Shown here: positions 16,018-24,722 of the stretch, one piece after another | Layout of the letters: each line of letters opens with the position of its first letter | How positions within the stretch are numbered: position 1 is the stretch's first letter | From: Hymenobacter sp. | GTDB lineage: Bacteria; Bacteroidota; Bacteroidia; Cytophagales; Hymenobacteraceae | NCBI GenBank assembly: GCA_028288445.1 | Contig: JAQBNT010000001.1 | Span: forward strand, 1-42,517 | Reading direction: 5' to 3' | DNA: 42,517 bases | Position numbers and translations under genes: made by a program | Notes under the pieces: model-generated | What the model was told of the DNA's origin: nothing | Seen by the model: the letters and a program-made list of their open reading frames with translations, nothing else | Database searches by the model: none

Positions 16018-16191
16018 ACCCCACTATTAAAATATAATTCTGTTAAGAATCTGTACTTCTTCGGTCCAGCCCGTTAGTAATGGCCGAGAAAGCTATTTTT
16101 GCCCGAAATCACTTGGGCGCGGGCAACGCCCAGCCTGCCTGCGCCAGAGGCGGGGCACCCGAGTAGCGCCGCCAGACAGCACAGGGCCGGC

Positions 16192-16698
16192 TCACCGGAC
16201 GGCCAACTGGCCATCGGCGGTGAAATGAACGTCCTGCTTCTTGCCGGCCAGCGCTATTTCAGCTTCGTACAGGGTGCGGCCATCAGCCCTGACAATCGTG
16301 GCGGCTTCCCGCACCTGGTAGGCGTTGAAGTCGCGTGCCAGCGAGGCCAGCACGGCGGACGGCAGTTGGTTTGTGGTCATTTCTGTTTCAGTTTCCTGCA
16401 ATAGGCCATTTTGCGTGATGAGAACGGACATTTCCTGCCCGGTCAGCCGGAAGCTGGCCTCGTACACCTCCTCGGTCAGAAAAGCGTCACGGGCGTGGAA
16501 GTCGTTGTGTGTTTCGTACTCATAAACCGGCCGGACTTGTTGCATCTCCTTTTTCCAGGTGATGGTTTTCACGGCCGGAAAACGAGTTTCGAATGTGGCA
16601 CGCACGGCGGCCGGCACCTGCGTTGCGCTGATTTTTTGGGCCCGGCCCGGCGTGCTGCCAACGAGCAGTGCGGCCAGGAAAAACAAGTAGGCTTTCAT
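16192..16698 (-). CDS. Secreted PepSY-like (BLIP-like) protein
   Basis: This is 168 residues starting at ATG 16698, chosen because a clear signal peptide (MKAYLFFLAALLVGSTPGRA) begins there; the longer frame upstream is unsupported. The mature protein has two PepSY-like units: QVPAAVRATFETRFPAVKTI-TWKKE (about 26-50) and QLPSAVLASLARDFNAYQV (about 105-123), each followed by beta strands ending in YEAEI/YEYET type segments. This is the DUF2874/PepSY_like fold common in Bacteroidota periplasmic proteins, thought to bind or inhibit other proteins; no enzymatic role is expected. It is flanked by transcripts of unrelated genes. Partner unknown. Confidence 0.78.
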   Translation of the reverse strand: MKAYLFFLAALLVGSTPGRAQKISATQVPAAVRATFETRFPAVKTITWKKEMQQVRPVYEYETHNDFHARDAFLTEEVYEASFRLTGQEMSVLITQNGLLQETETEMTTNQLPSAVLASLARDFNAYQVREAATIVRADGRTLYEAEIALAGKKQDVHFTADGQLAVR

Positions 16699-16942
16699 GG
16701 GTAGGAACAATGGGACGAGGGAGAATGCCAATGAAAAAACTATACCAAAAAAAGTGGACAATTCTGGCAAAAGTCTGTAGTTGACTTTATTCCGATAATC
16801 CCGTTGATTCCATCGACCAACCGGCAGTATTTCCGCCAACTCAGGGCGCACGTCAGGTGTGCCTGCCCGGCAGTTAAAATGCCGCGGCAAAAGTGAGATG
16901 CTTCAACGGGCGCTGCTTTTCGTTTTCTGACAGTCCCCATCT

Positions 16943-16999
16943 CATCACCCACAAAAAAGCCCCAACCAGAAACTGGTTGGGGCTTTTTTGTGGGTGATG
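16943..16999. terminator. Bidirectional intrinsic terminator with perfect 27-bp stem
   Basis: Two exact 27-bp arms (16943-16969 and 16973-16999) flank an AAA loop. The core is a GCCCCAACCAG/CTGGTTGGGGC stem bordered by six A and six T, so both strands give a G/C stem followed by a U run. It lies 7 bases after the stop of the minus-strand TonB receptor, and is its terminator. The rest of 16699-16942 holds only the promoter region of the PepSY-like gene. Confidence 0.9.
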
Positions 17000-17006
17000 T
17001 TTTTCT

Positions 17007-19733
17007 CTACTTGATGTCGAACAGCAGCCCGAAGTAGCCGATGCGGCCGTAGCTGGGCGCGCCGTACACCTGCAAGTTGGCAGCGTCGAAAAGGTTGGTG
17101 ACGCCGGCTTGCAGCGTGGTGTGCAGGCCCTTGAGGGTGTAGCCCAGCTGGGCATCCACGGTTTGGGCCGTGGGCACGGTGCCGGTGGCGAAGGTCGACT
17201 CGTAGAGGAAGCTGTCGACCCAGCGGTAGTTCACGTTGTAGCTCAGGGCGCGGTTCAGCAGCTGGCCGTCGAGGCCGAGGTTGAACTTGTTCTTCGGCGT
17301 GTTGAAGAACGACTGCGTGCCGGTCTTGAAGTCTTTCGTGATGAGGTCGTTGTAGCTGTAGTTGCCGTTCATGGTAAGGCCCGGCGCAAAGGCGTAGCTC
17401 AGCGTGATGCCCGCGCCCTGGCTCTGCACGCGCTGGTCCACGTTGGCCGCAATCTGGATGATGCGCACGTTGCTGCCGGGCGCGTTGGTGGTGGCCAGTT
17501 CGGCCGGCGCGGGGCGCGTGCCATCGAGGCGGCCCACAAAGTTCTGGGTAGCAATGAAGTTGTTATACGTGCTGTAGAAGTAGTCCACGTCGATGTACAG
17601 CTTCTTGAACAGCTCAGCGCGGTAGCCCACTTCGTAGCTGTTCACTTCCTCCAGGCGCAGCTTGTCGGCGTGGTACAGGTTGGCAGCATCAGCCGGCGAA
17701 GCCCCCTTGAGCACGTCCAGCGTGTAGCCATCGAAGCCATTGCGCACGTTGCCCAGCAGGAAAGCGCGGCCCACGTCGAGCTTGATGTACTGGTCGTTCT
17801 GGGTAGGGGCCCGGAAGGCGCGGCTAAAGCTGGCGCGGAAATTCTGGAGCTTATCGGCCCCCGGCGAATACACCACCGAGGCGCGGGGCGAAAACGCAGT
17901 GCCGAAGTTCTGGAACTGGTCGACGCGGCCGGCAGCAGCCAGTTTCAGATGGCTGTCGAGCAGGGTTTTGGTAGCCTGGGCGTAGGCCCCGTACTCGTAG
18001 TTCTTGATGCGGTCGCCGCCCTTGGTGTCTTCAAACAGGCTACCATCCGAGCCCAGCAGGTACTGGCGGTAGGCCGCGCCCTCGGTCAGGTCGGCAATGT
18101 TGTTGTTGAAGGTGTATTGCCCGCTGCCCTCGTTGAGAACAGAGCGGATAACCAGCAGCGCCCCCTGGCCGGGGGTCGAATCGTGAATGAGCTTGCTGCG
18201 GGCATCGTCAAACGCTTGGGTGCCGGGTTGCAGCAAGGTAGCCGCCGCCCCGGATGCTGCATTCGCCACCGGCAAGCCCGCCGCCAGGCCACCCAGGTAG
18301 GTGGCCACGTAGCGCTGGCCGTAGGTGGTGGTGGTAGCGCCGGGCACAATCTGGTTTTGCAGAAAGCCGCCCAGAAAGCCGAGGTTGTAGGAGCCATCGG
18401 CCTGCGCCCCTTCGCCGCCCGCAAAATCGCGCGTCGTGAAGCCGCGCACAAACCAGTTGCGGCCCTCCACCTGCAGCCGGGCCTGATGCGCGCCCCCGTT
18501 CACGAAACGGTAGCGGCTGGCGCTCTGGTAGGTAGTGGTGGCATTGGTGTACTTATAGTCGGCCGTGGCCTTGATGCTGTTGGTGAGCAGCACCGACAAG
18601 CTGGGAGCCACTTTATAGGAATGCGTTTTGTTGTCGCCGGCCACCAGGTCGTTTTCCGAGAAGCCGGGCAGGAACAGGGTTTTGCCGCGCAGCTCGGCCG
18701 GCGTCGGAATGGGCTGGCCCTGCGCGTTCAGATAAGGCTGGCGCGTGGCCGGGTTCACCAGCACGTTGGCAAACACGTAGTTCGTGTTCACGTCGCCGTA
18801 GCGGCTCACCGCGTCGTAGCCAGCAGCCGAACCCGGCTGGTTATTGGCCGGCTCAATCACGGCCGAAGTCGCGTCCTGGTTATCAGCCAAAAAGTCGGTA
18901 GCTACCGTAGCCCCGCCCGATATTTTGAACGCCACCCGCTCGCCGATTTTGGTGGCGTAGCGCAATTGGCCGTCCAGCAGGTCGCGGTTGCCGCCGCGCA
19001 GGCGCACCGTCAGGCCGGGGTCTTTGAAAGGGTCTTTCGAGTTGGTGAGCAGCACGCCGTTGAAGGCGTTGGCCCCGTAGAGGGCCGAGGCCGGGCCGTG
19101 CACAATCTCCACGCTGGCCACATCCAGCACCGGCGCGCCCAGCAGGTTGCCGAAGTAGCTGCTCAGGCTGGGCACCTGCGTGTCCATATAATCCGAGAGC
19201 TGAATAACCCGCTCCGAGCGCGAGGAGTTGAAGCCCCGCGTGCTGAAACTGGTGGTGAGCAAGCTGGAGCTGCTCACATCAATGCCCTTAAAACGGCCCA
19301 GGCCAGCCACCAAATCGGGGGTCGTAATCTGCTCCACCTGGCGCTGGTTGAGCTTTTCCACCGTCACCGGCACCTGGCCGATGCTTTCCTCCACGCGGGA
19401 GGCCGCTACCACCACCTGGTCGAGCACGGCGCTGGGCCGGAGCGTTACCACCAGCGCATTGTCGGGCTGGGCCAGGGTGAGCACCTGCGTTTCGTAGCCC
19501 ACAAACGAGATAGACAGCACCTGCGGTCCCTTGGAAAAATCCGCTTTTATTTGGAATTGGCCTTCTTCGTTGGTGCTGCCGCCGTTGTAGGTGCCTTTAA
19601 AGAAAATAGTGGCCCCCGGCAGGGGCATACCGGCCTCCGTTTGCACGGTGCCGCTAATGGTTTGGGGGACCTGCGCCCAGCTGCTCAGCGACAGCATCAG
19701 GCATAGGATAAGAAAGAAGTAACGTTGCTGCAT
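17007..19733 (-). CDS. TonB-dependent outer-membrane receptor
   Basis: This is 908 residues. The signal peptide (about 1-20, ending SSWAQ) is followed by a carboxypeptidase-D-regulatory-like beta domain (about 23-100: SGTVQTEAGMPLPGATIFFK, FVGYETQVL), a plug domain (about 105-240: VVVAASRVEESIGQ, STRGFNSSRS, VEIVHGPASALYGANAFNG) and a 22-strand barrel. It imports a large substrate (siderophore, vitamin, peptide or glycan) using TonB energy. No SusD gene is adjacent, which favours a single-component receptor over a SusCD glycan importer. The FNSSRSERVIQLSDYMD region and long loops with Gly/Ala/Thr are unassigned. The TAGGTTTG element upstream and the terminator downstream suggest a monocistronic unit. 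Confidence 0.9.
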   Translation of the reverse strand: MQQRYFFLILCLMLSLSSWAQVPQTISGTVQTEAGMPLPGATIFFKGTYNGGSTNEEGQFQIKADFSKGPQVLSISFVGYETQVLTLAQPDNALVVTLRPSAVLDQVVVAASRVEESIGQVPVTVEKLNQRQVEQITTPDLVAGLGRFKGIDVSSSSLLTTSFSTRGFNSSRSERVIQLSDYMDTQVPSLSSYFGNLLGAPVLDVASVEIVHGPASALYGANAFNGVLLTNSKDPFKDPGLTVRLRGGNRDLLDGQLRYATKIGERVAFKISGGATVATDFLADNQDATSAVIEPANNQPGSAAGYDAVSRYGDVNTNYVFANVLVNPATRQPYLNAQGQPIPTPAELRGKTLFLPGFSENDLVAGDNKTHSYKVAPSLSVLLTNSIKATADYKYTNATTTYQSASRYRFVNGGAHQARLQVEGRNWFVRGFTTRDFAGGEGAQADGSYNLGFLGGFLQNQIVPGATTTTYGQRYVATYLGGLAAGLPVANAASGAAATLLQPGTQAFDDARSKLIHDSTPGQGALLVIRSVLNEGSGQYTFNNNIADLTEGAAYRQYLLGSDGSLFEDTKGGDRIKNYEYGAYAQATKTLLDSHLKLAAAGRVDQFQNFGTAFSPRASVVYSPGADKLQNFRASFSRAFRAPTQNDQYIKLDVGRAFLLGNVRNGFDGYTLDVLKGASPADAANLYHADKLRLEEVNSYEVGYRAELFKKLYIDVDYFYSTYNNFIATQNFVGRLDGTRPAPAELATTNAPGSNVRIIQIAANVDQRVQSQGAGITLSYAFAPGLTMNGNYSYNDLITKDFKTGTQSFFNTPKNKFNLGLDGQLLNRALSYNVNYRWVDSFLYESTFATGTVPTAQTVDAQLGYTLKGLHTTLQAGVTNLFDAANLQVYGAPSYGRIGYFGLLFDIK

Positions 19734-19760
19734 TATTCGGGAATTTTAAAAAATAGTATG

Positions 19761-19768
19761 CAAACCTA
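19761..19768 (-). promoter_or_regulatory. Bacteroidota -7 promoter element (TAGGTTTG, minus strand)
   Basis: On the minus strand TAGGTTTG matches TAnnTTTG exactly, 27 bases before the receptor ATG at 19733, giving a leader of about 22 bases. Confidence 0.5.
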
Positions 19769-19850
19769 CTACTTTTTCCCGATACCATGCGAAACATCCA
19801 CCTATTTAATTGCTCCAATAGTCGAGTTATATCAGCTGAATAATAATAAG

Positions 19851-20108
19851 TTAATACCTGATATCGGGATGACCAGTCAGCAGCGCGTCACCTTCATCGC
19901 CCACCCGGTAGCTGCCTACCTGCAACATATGGGTGATGGGTGCCAGCGGCACTGCCATGGGTTGCGTGCGCCGCCACGCCGCCATGCTGTGTGCCCGCCG
20001 GGCATCGGCTACCAGGGGCAATGCCCGGGCCGCGGGCCGCAGCCGGGCCGCCCGGCACCGCCACCGCATATACCTCACCCGCTTGTACCGAAATCGAAAA
20101 TACGTCAT
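19851..20108 (-). CDS. Small Arg-rich protein with VGD...GHPDIRY tail (paralogue of 14750-14956)
   Basis: This is 85 residues from ATG 20108 (a TTG six bases further upstream is possible). The N-terminus MTYFRFRYKRVRYMRWRCR is strongly basic and aromatic; the middle is Ala/Arg-rich; the end, YRVGDEGDALLTGHPDIRY, is shared with the small protein at 14750. A CAACTTTG sequence on the minus strand at 20119-20112 is a near match to the -7 element only 3 bases before the ATG. The function is unknown; the basic N-terminus could bind nucleic acid or membrane. The two copies support a real gene family. Confidence 0.6.
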   Translation of the reverse strand: MTYFRFRYKRVRYMRWRCRAARLRPAARALPLVADARRAHSMAAWRRTQPMAVPLAPITHMLQVGSYRVGDEGDALLTGHPDIRY

Positions 20109-20310
20109 AGCCAAAGTTGTTTTAGTTCTAATTCGTCAAATATCCGATAGGGGTTGCCTGGCTGGCTGATTTTACGACCAATTATAATTTTCAGGCGATG
20201 AATGCAATTGGTAGCTCGTCGGGATTGCTGCGCTTCAATGGCTAACCGCACGGGCCGTAGTAGCTTCGCCGCTGCTTCCTGCCCACCCGTATTAAAGCAC
20301 CGCTCTCCTT

Positions 20311-21690
20311 ATGGCCACCCCCGCCCCCACCCACCCCACCACCGAACGCCTCACCGTAATGGGAGCCGGGCTGGTGGGCTCCCTGTTATCGTTGTACCTG
20401 GCCCGCCGTGGGCACGCGGTAGAAGTGTTTGAGCGGCGTGGCGACCCGCGCCGGGCCGGCTTCCAGGAAGGTCGCTCCATCAACCTGGCCCTGTCAGACC
20501 GGGGCTGGAAAGCCCTAGGCGGCGTGGGCGTGGCCAACGACATCCGCCAGGTGGGCATCCCGATGAGTGGCCGCGTGATGCACGACGTGCACGGCAACCT
20601 CACCCGCCAGCCGTATGGGCACGACGGACAGGCCATCTATTCCGTGAACCGGGGCCACCTCAACCGCCGCCTGCTCGACCTGGCCGAGGGCCAGACCGGC
20701 GTAACGTTCAACTTCGGCCAGCAGTGCCTGGGCGTCGACCTTAAAACCAAGGAACTGCGCCTGCGCGACACCGAAACCCAGCAGGAGCATAATGCGCCCT
20801 ACACCCGCCTGTTTGGCACCGATGGGGCCTTTTCAGCGGTGCGCGGTGCCTTGCAGCGCACCGACCGGTTCGACTACTCGCAGGACTTTCTTGACTACGG
20901 CTATAAAGAGCTGACCATTGCCGCGGGGCCGGGCGGCGCGTGGCAGCTGGAGAAAAACGCCCTGCACATCTGGCCGCGCGGGCAGTACCTGATGATTGCG
21001 CTGCCCAACCTCGACGGCTCTTTCAATGCCACCCTGTTTTTCCCCTTTGAAGGCCCCGAAAGCTTCGCCGCCCTGCAAACGCCGGCCGAGGTCACGGACT
21101 TTTTCGACCGCGTATTTCCCGATGCCGTGCCGCTCATGCCGGCCCTGACGGAGGAGTTTTTTGCGCACCCCACCGGCTCACTGCTCACCGTGAAGTGCTT
21201 CCCGTGGAAGTACGGCGACGACGTGCTGCTACTCGGCGATGCGGCGCACGCCATCGTGCCGTTCTACGGCCAGGGCATGAACGCCGGTTTTGAGGACTGC
21301 ACGGTGCTCAATTCCTTATTCGACACGCACGGCGACTCGGCCTGGGACGTCATTTTTGCCGAGTTCCAGGCCCAGCGCAAGCCCAACAATGACGCTATGG
21401 CCGACTTGGCCCTCTACAACTTCGTGGAGATGCGCGACCGCGTGGCCGACCCCAATTTCCTGCTCCAGAAGAAGATTGAGGCGAAAATCTCGGCCCAGTT
21501 TCCGGGGCAGTGGGTGCCGCTGTACTCGCAGGTCACCTTCTCCGATACGCCCTACGCCGAGGCCTGGGCCGCCGGCCAGCGCCAGGACGCCATCATGGCC
21601 CGCCTCATGCCCCACATTCAGGCTGAAGCCGACTACGACCAGCCGGAAGTGCAGGCCCTGGTGCAGCAGGAAATGGCCGCCCGCCACTAG
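20311..21690 (+). CDS. kmo: Kynurenine 3-monooxygenase
   Basis: This is a 459-residue flavoprotein that hydroxylates L-kynurenine to 3-hydroxykynurenine with NADPH and O2. The FAD-binding GxGxxG is VMGAGLVGSLLSLYLARRG (16-34), followed by EVFERRGDPR and GRSINLALSDRGWKAL, a stretch very specific to KMO. The second FAD motif is LLGDAAHAIVPFYGQGMNAGFEDC (about 307-330). The length matches the bacterial enzyme (about 460). It starts at ATG 20311. It lies 7 kb from kynU, nbaC and nbaD, with unrelated genes between, so it is not in their operon. No consensus promoter is obvious in the 200 bases upstream (20109-20310). Confidence 0.96.
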   Translation: MATPAPTHPTTERLTVMGAGLVGSLLSLYLARRGHAVEVFERRGDPRRAGFQEGRSINLALSDRGWKALGGVGVANDIRQVGIPMSGRVMHDVHGNLTRQPYGHDGQAIYSVNRGHLNRRLLDLAEGQTGVTFNFGQQCLGVDLKTKELRLRDTETQQEHNAPYTRLFGTDGAFSAVRGALQRTDRFDYSQDFLDYGYKELTIAAGPGGAWQLEKNALHIWPRGQYLMIALPNLDGSFNATLFFPFEGPESFAALQTPAEVTDFFDRVFPDAVPLMPALTEEFFAHPTGSLLTVKCFPWKYGDDVLLLGDAAHAIVPFYGQGMNAGFEDCTVLNSLFDTHGDSAWDVIFAEFQAQRKPNNDAMADLALYNFVEMRDRVADPNFLLQKKIEAKISAQFPGQWVPLYSQVTFSDTPYAEAWAAGQRQDAIMARLMPHIQAEADYDQPEVQALVQQEMAARH

Positions 21691-21714
21691 ACGGGCTGTT
21701 TCGGCATTAACGCA

Positions 21715-22131
21715 TTAGCGCAATACCAGTACGCTGCTATCGAGCGGCAGCAGGGTATCGGTCTGGTGCTGGCACAGCACGGCGTAGGTGTCGCGCTGGC
21801 TGGGGGCCAGCATACGCCGCACGGCTTGCCGGTACTGTTGCAGGGCTTCGGCGGTGTCGGCAGCGATTACGGCCAATGACAGGGCCTCGAACTTAGCGAC
21901 TGTATAGGCCTGCACGGCGTGCTGCTGGGCATTGGTGAGCACCAGGGCATCGGCGAGAAAGTTGCTGACGCGGCGGGCTTCGTACAGTTGCCCTGAGAAA
22001 GCCGGGGCAGCCTTTTCATTGCGGGCTTCGGCCTGCGCCGTCGTGAGCGGCTTCGGGTGGCCGGCGGCATGGGCTCCCGCAATGCTCATCCACCCCATCA
22101 ACACCAATCCGAAAGCACGCGTCGAAATCAT
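21715..22131 (-). CDS. Secreted protein of unknown function
   Basis: This is 138 residues from ATG 22131, with a signal peptide (about 1-24, ending AGAHA-AG). The mature part is helical: ARRVSNFLADALVLTNAQQHAVQAY, then ALQQYRQAVRRMLAPSQRDTYAVLCQ. The pattern (helix with 'LT..Q...V', then 'Y...+..+L...Q...Y') resembles the periplasmic CpxP/Spy-like 'LTxxQ' helical proteins seen in Bacteroidota, which bind metals or act as chaperones, but the match is loose. It is divergent from the LytTR regulator gene at 22336 and converges with kmo across 24 bases. Confidence 0.55.
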   Translation of the reverse strand: MISTRAFGLVLMGWMSIAGAHAAGHPKPLTTAQAEARNEKAAPAFSGQLYEARRVSNFLADALVLTNAQQHAVQAYTVAKFEALSLAVIAADTAEALQQYRQAVRRMLAPSQRDTYAVLCQHQTDTLLPLDSSVLVLR

Positions 22132-22335
22132 AACCAGAAAAGCTGAAGCGGCCACTCGGGTAGCGCCTTTATATATTGCATTTTATACTTCTCAAAACTA
22201 AACTGTGCAGATTCCGGTAGCTTATACTTGCGGGCGATTGCCGTCTTTTACCCCCTGAGTGGTTACTTTATATCGGCGAATAATTTTAGACCCTACCCAT
22301 ATTACCAGAATCCTGCTCTTTCCTTTTCCTATCCT

Positions 22336-23049
22336 ATGATGACTTGCGCCATTATCGACGACGACGAAATCAACCGTCTCACGCTGGAGCATTACGTGGA
22401 ACTCACGCCCAACCTGAAGCTGGTGGCCTCGCTGGCCGACGGCATTGCGGGGCTCACATTTTTCCGCGAAGGCCATAAAGTCGACGTCCTGTTTCTGGAT
22501 ATTGAGATGCCGCATCTCAGCGGTCTGGAACTGTTGCGCGTGCTGCCCGAGCCGCCCGAGGTCATCATCACCACCGCCCGGCAGGATTTTGCCGTCGATG
22601 CCTTCGAGCTGCGCGTGACCGACTACCTGGTGAAGCCGTTCGACTTTGCCCGCTTCACGCAGGCGGTGCAGCGGGTATCCTCGCGCCGGGTGCCGGCCGC
22701 CGCTCCCACCCCCGGCGCCGATGCTCCCACCAGCGCCGACCTGTTTGTGAAGGTGAACAGCCGCATGGTCCGCATCAATTTCGATGACGTGCTGTACGTG
22801 GAAGCCTTATCCGACTACGTCAACATCGTGACGCCCAAGCATAAATACATTGTGTACACCACGCTCAAAGCGCTGGAAACCCGGCTGGGGTCATTCCCGA
22901 ATTTCATGCGGGTGCACCGCAGCTATCTGCTCAATACCCAGCACATCGAATCCATAGAGGACAACACGGCCAACCTGACCGGTGGCCATTTTGTGCCCAT
23001 CGGCAAGTCTTATCAGGAGAACTTTTACAAGGGGTTGCAGCGCATCTAA
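22336..23049 (+). CDS. LytTR-family response regulator
   Basis: This is 237 residues from ATG 22336 (a second ATG follows at once). The receiver domain (about 1-115) has the acidic pair IIDDDEINR (Asp8-10), phospho-acceptor Asp55 in VLFLDIEMPHLSG, Thr80 in IITTARQ and Lys100 in DYLVKPFDF. A linker rich in Ala and Pro leads to the LytTR DNA-binding domain (about 135-235): FVKVNSRMVRINFDDVLYVE, SDYVNIVT, MRVHRSYLLNTQHIESIE. No sensor kinase gene is adjacent on either side, so it is an orphan here; partners of the LytS/AgrC-like histidine kinase type are expected elsewhere. Its stop codon overlaps the convergent exonuclease gene's stop (23046-23049). Targets are unknown; the divergent secreted protein gene is one candidate. 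Confidence 0.92.
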   Translation: MMTCAIIDDDEINRLTLEHYVELTPNLKLVASLADGIAGLTFFREGHKVDVLFLDIEMPHLSGLELLRVLPEPPEVIITTARQDFAVDAFELRVTDYLVKPFDFARFTQAVQRVSSRRVPAAAPTPGADAPTSADLFVKVNSRMVRINFDDVLYVEALSDYVNIVTPKHKYIVYTTLKALETRLGSFPNFMRVHRSYLLNTQHIESIEDNTANLTGGHFVPIGKSYQENFYKGLQRI

Positions 23050-23678
23050 GCTTCCTCGGAAGCGTTGGGTACTTCCGCTTCGGGAACTGGCACCTGCTTG
23101 TACACCGGCAACTCGTAGAAGGGCCGGAGCAGGCGCACCACGTCGAGGGCGTCGGCCAGGGCTTCGTGCGCTACTTCGCGCTCCAGGCCGGCCCGCGCCT
23201 TGCAGATGCTCATACTGGGCAGGCGCGAGTCTTTGCGCCAGTTGAGGTAGAAAGCGGCCGGGTCGAGCATGGCGGGCTCGGCGCGCACGAGGGTGCCCCA
23301 GCCGGGCAGCTCTTTGAGGAAACCCAGGTCGAACACGCCGATGTTTTTGCCGGCCATGGTCACGCTCACGCAGTCGTGCTTATCGGACCGGAAACCGTGG
23401 TGCAGGAGAAATTCGCGCAACTGCGGCAGCAGTTCGGCGGGCGTGCACAGTTCGGGGTTGGGCACTTTTTGGGCCAGCTCCTCGAATAGGCGGGCATTGA
23501 GGGCAATGGCCCCGGCCGTGCCCACGTACTCCGAGTGGCGCACCACCCGCCGGAAGGCCGGCAGCCCGGCCAGCGGCAGCGGGTGGCGGGAGTCTTCCAC
23601 CACGGCGGCCAGCTCCAGGATTTGGTGGCGGGCGGGGTTCGAGCCGGAAGTTTCGAGGTCGAGGGAAACGTAGCGCAT
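23046..23678 (-). CDS. 3'-5' exonuclease (DEDDh family)
   Basis: This is 210 residues starting at ATG 23678. Exo I motif YVSLDLETSGSNP carries Asp7 and Glu9; the Exo II region lies in MAGKNIGVFDLGFL (Asn and Asp ligands); Exo III is HEALADALDVV with the H-x4-D signature of the DEDDh class. It lacks polymerase or helicase domains, so it may be an oligoribonuclease-like or DnaQ-like nuclease acting alone in RNA or DNA turnover. Its substrate is not predictable. It converges with the LytTR gene, stop over stop. Confidence 0.88.
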   Translation of the reverse strand: MRYVSLDLETSGSNPARHQILELAAVVEDSRHPLPLAGLPAFRRVVRHSEYVGTAGAIALNARLFEELAQKVPNPELCTPAELLPQLREFLLHHGFRSDKHDCVSVTMAGKNIGVFDLGFLKELPGWGTLVRAEPAMLDPAAFYLNWRKDSRLPSMSICKARAGLEREVAHEALADALDVVRLLRPFYELPVYKQVPVPEAEVPNASEEA

Positions 23679-23727
23679 GGGAGAAGTGTACGGCTGCAAG
23701 CCTGCCTGGGTGGCGGGTTTTATTAGC

Positions 23728-24477
23728 CTAGCCCCCGAATACCTTCTTCAGTAGTTCGGTGGTGCGGGCCACGGGGTTCTGGCGGATGTTGGCCTCCTCC
23801 TGGGCAATGAGCGTGAACAGACCGTCGATGGCCTTGCCGGTGGCGTACTGGTTGAGGTCGGTTTGCACGGGCTGCACCAGCGGCAGCTTGTTGTAGGTGC
23901 TGCTCAGGCTGGTGTAGTAGCGGGTGGCCCCCACCTTATCCAGGCTTTGCTGGATGATGGGCTGGAACGCGGTGGTGAGCTGGCCGGTGGTGGTGCGCTT
24001 GAGGTACTGCGTGGCCGCGTCCTTCTGCCCGCTCAGAATGTTCCACACATCGGTGAACGTGAGGCTTTTAATGGCGTTCAGGAAAATGGGCTTGGCGCTT
24101 TTGGCCGCATCCTCCGCGCCCCGGTTCAGGCTTAGCTCGAAGGCATCGACCTGGCTGCCCAGCCCGATGGCCCGCAGCCGGGTGGCCACCTTCTGCGCAT
24201 CGGGCGGAAAAGGGATGCGGATGAGCGAGTTCAGGTTGAAGCCGTCGGCCTGCGAGGCCTGGTCGGCCCCCTTGCCGATGCCCTGGATGAGGGCTTCCTT
24301 GAGGCCGTTGGCGGCTTCGGCGTTGCTCACGCCGCCGGGCGCGGCCGTAGTGCCGCTACCGGCTTTGCCCAGATTTGGCAGCTTGATGTTGCCAACTTTG
24401 GGCAGGGTGAACTGGGCGGAGGCGGAAAAAGTAGTGGCCGACAGGGCCAGTACAGTCAGGAACAGATACTTTATCAT
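23728..24477 (-). CDS. DUF4197 secreted protein
   Basis: This is 249 residues from ATG 24477. The signal peptide is MIKYLFLTVLALSATTFSASAQ. After a low-complexity stretch the DUF4197 domain covers about residues 55-245, recognisable by AANGLKEALIQGIGKGADQ, IRIPFPPDAQKVATRLRAIG, LNRGAEDAAKSAKPIFLNAI and the C-terminal KAIDGLFTLIAQEEANIRQNP. The family is widespread in Gram-negative bacteria and has no known activity. It is a single gene, divergent from 24723 across a 245-base gap in which I see no clear element. Confidence 0.9.
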   Translation of the reverse strand: MIKYLFLTVLALSATTFSASAQFTLPKVGNIKLPNLGKAGSGTTAAPGGVSNAEAANGLKEALIQGIGKGADQASQADGFNLNSLIRIPFPPDAQKVATRLRAIGLGSQVDAFELSLNRGAEDAAKSAKPIFLNAIKSLTFTDVWNILSGQKDAATQYLKRTTTGQLTTAFQPIIQQSLDKVGATRYYTSLSSTYNKLPLVQPVQTDLNQYATGKAIDGLFTLIAQEEANIRQNPVARTTELLKKVFGG

Positions 24478-24722
24478 CACGTAAATTGGGTTAGCGTACA
24501 AACGGCGAAAAGCAGGGCCAGTGCTGGGCTGGCTGTGTACAAACCTAGCCGCTGGCGCTGGCAGGCTCCGGTATTATCGACCACCGGGCAGCCTCTGGCG
24601 ACCGGTGCCCGTCATTCATCGGCTGGACGCCCGGCGGCTTTTCCCGATTGCTGAACAATAGCTTGGCCTGGCTATTATTCTGCCTGCAGGCCATAGCTTA
24701 GCATATTCTTTCCCTTACCACT

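Noticed and set aside
17109..19706. 865-codon open frame on the plus strand opposite the TonB receptor
   Set aside because: It is a high-GC antisense shadow: low-complexity His/Val/Gly/Arg composition, no domain, and the minus-strand frame is a full TonB receptor.
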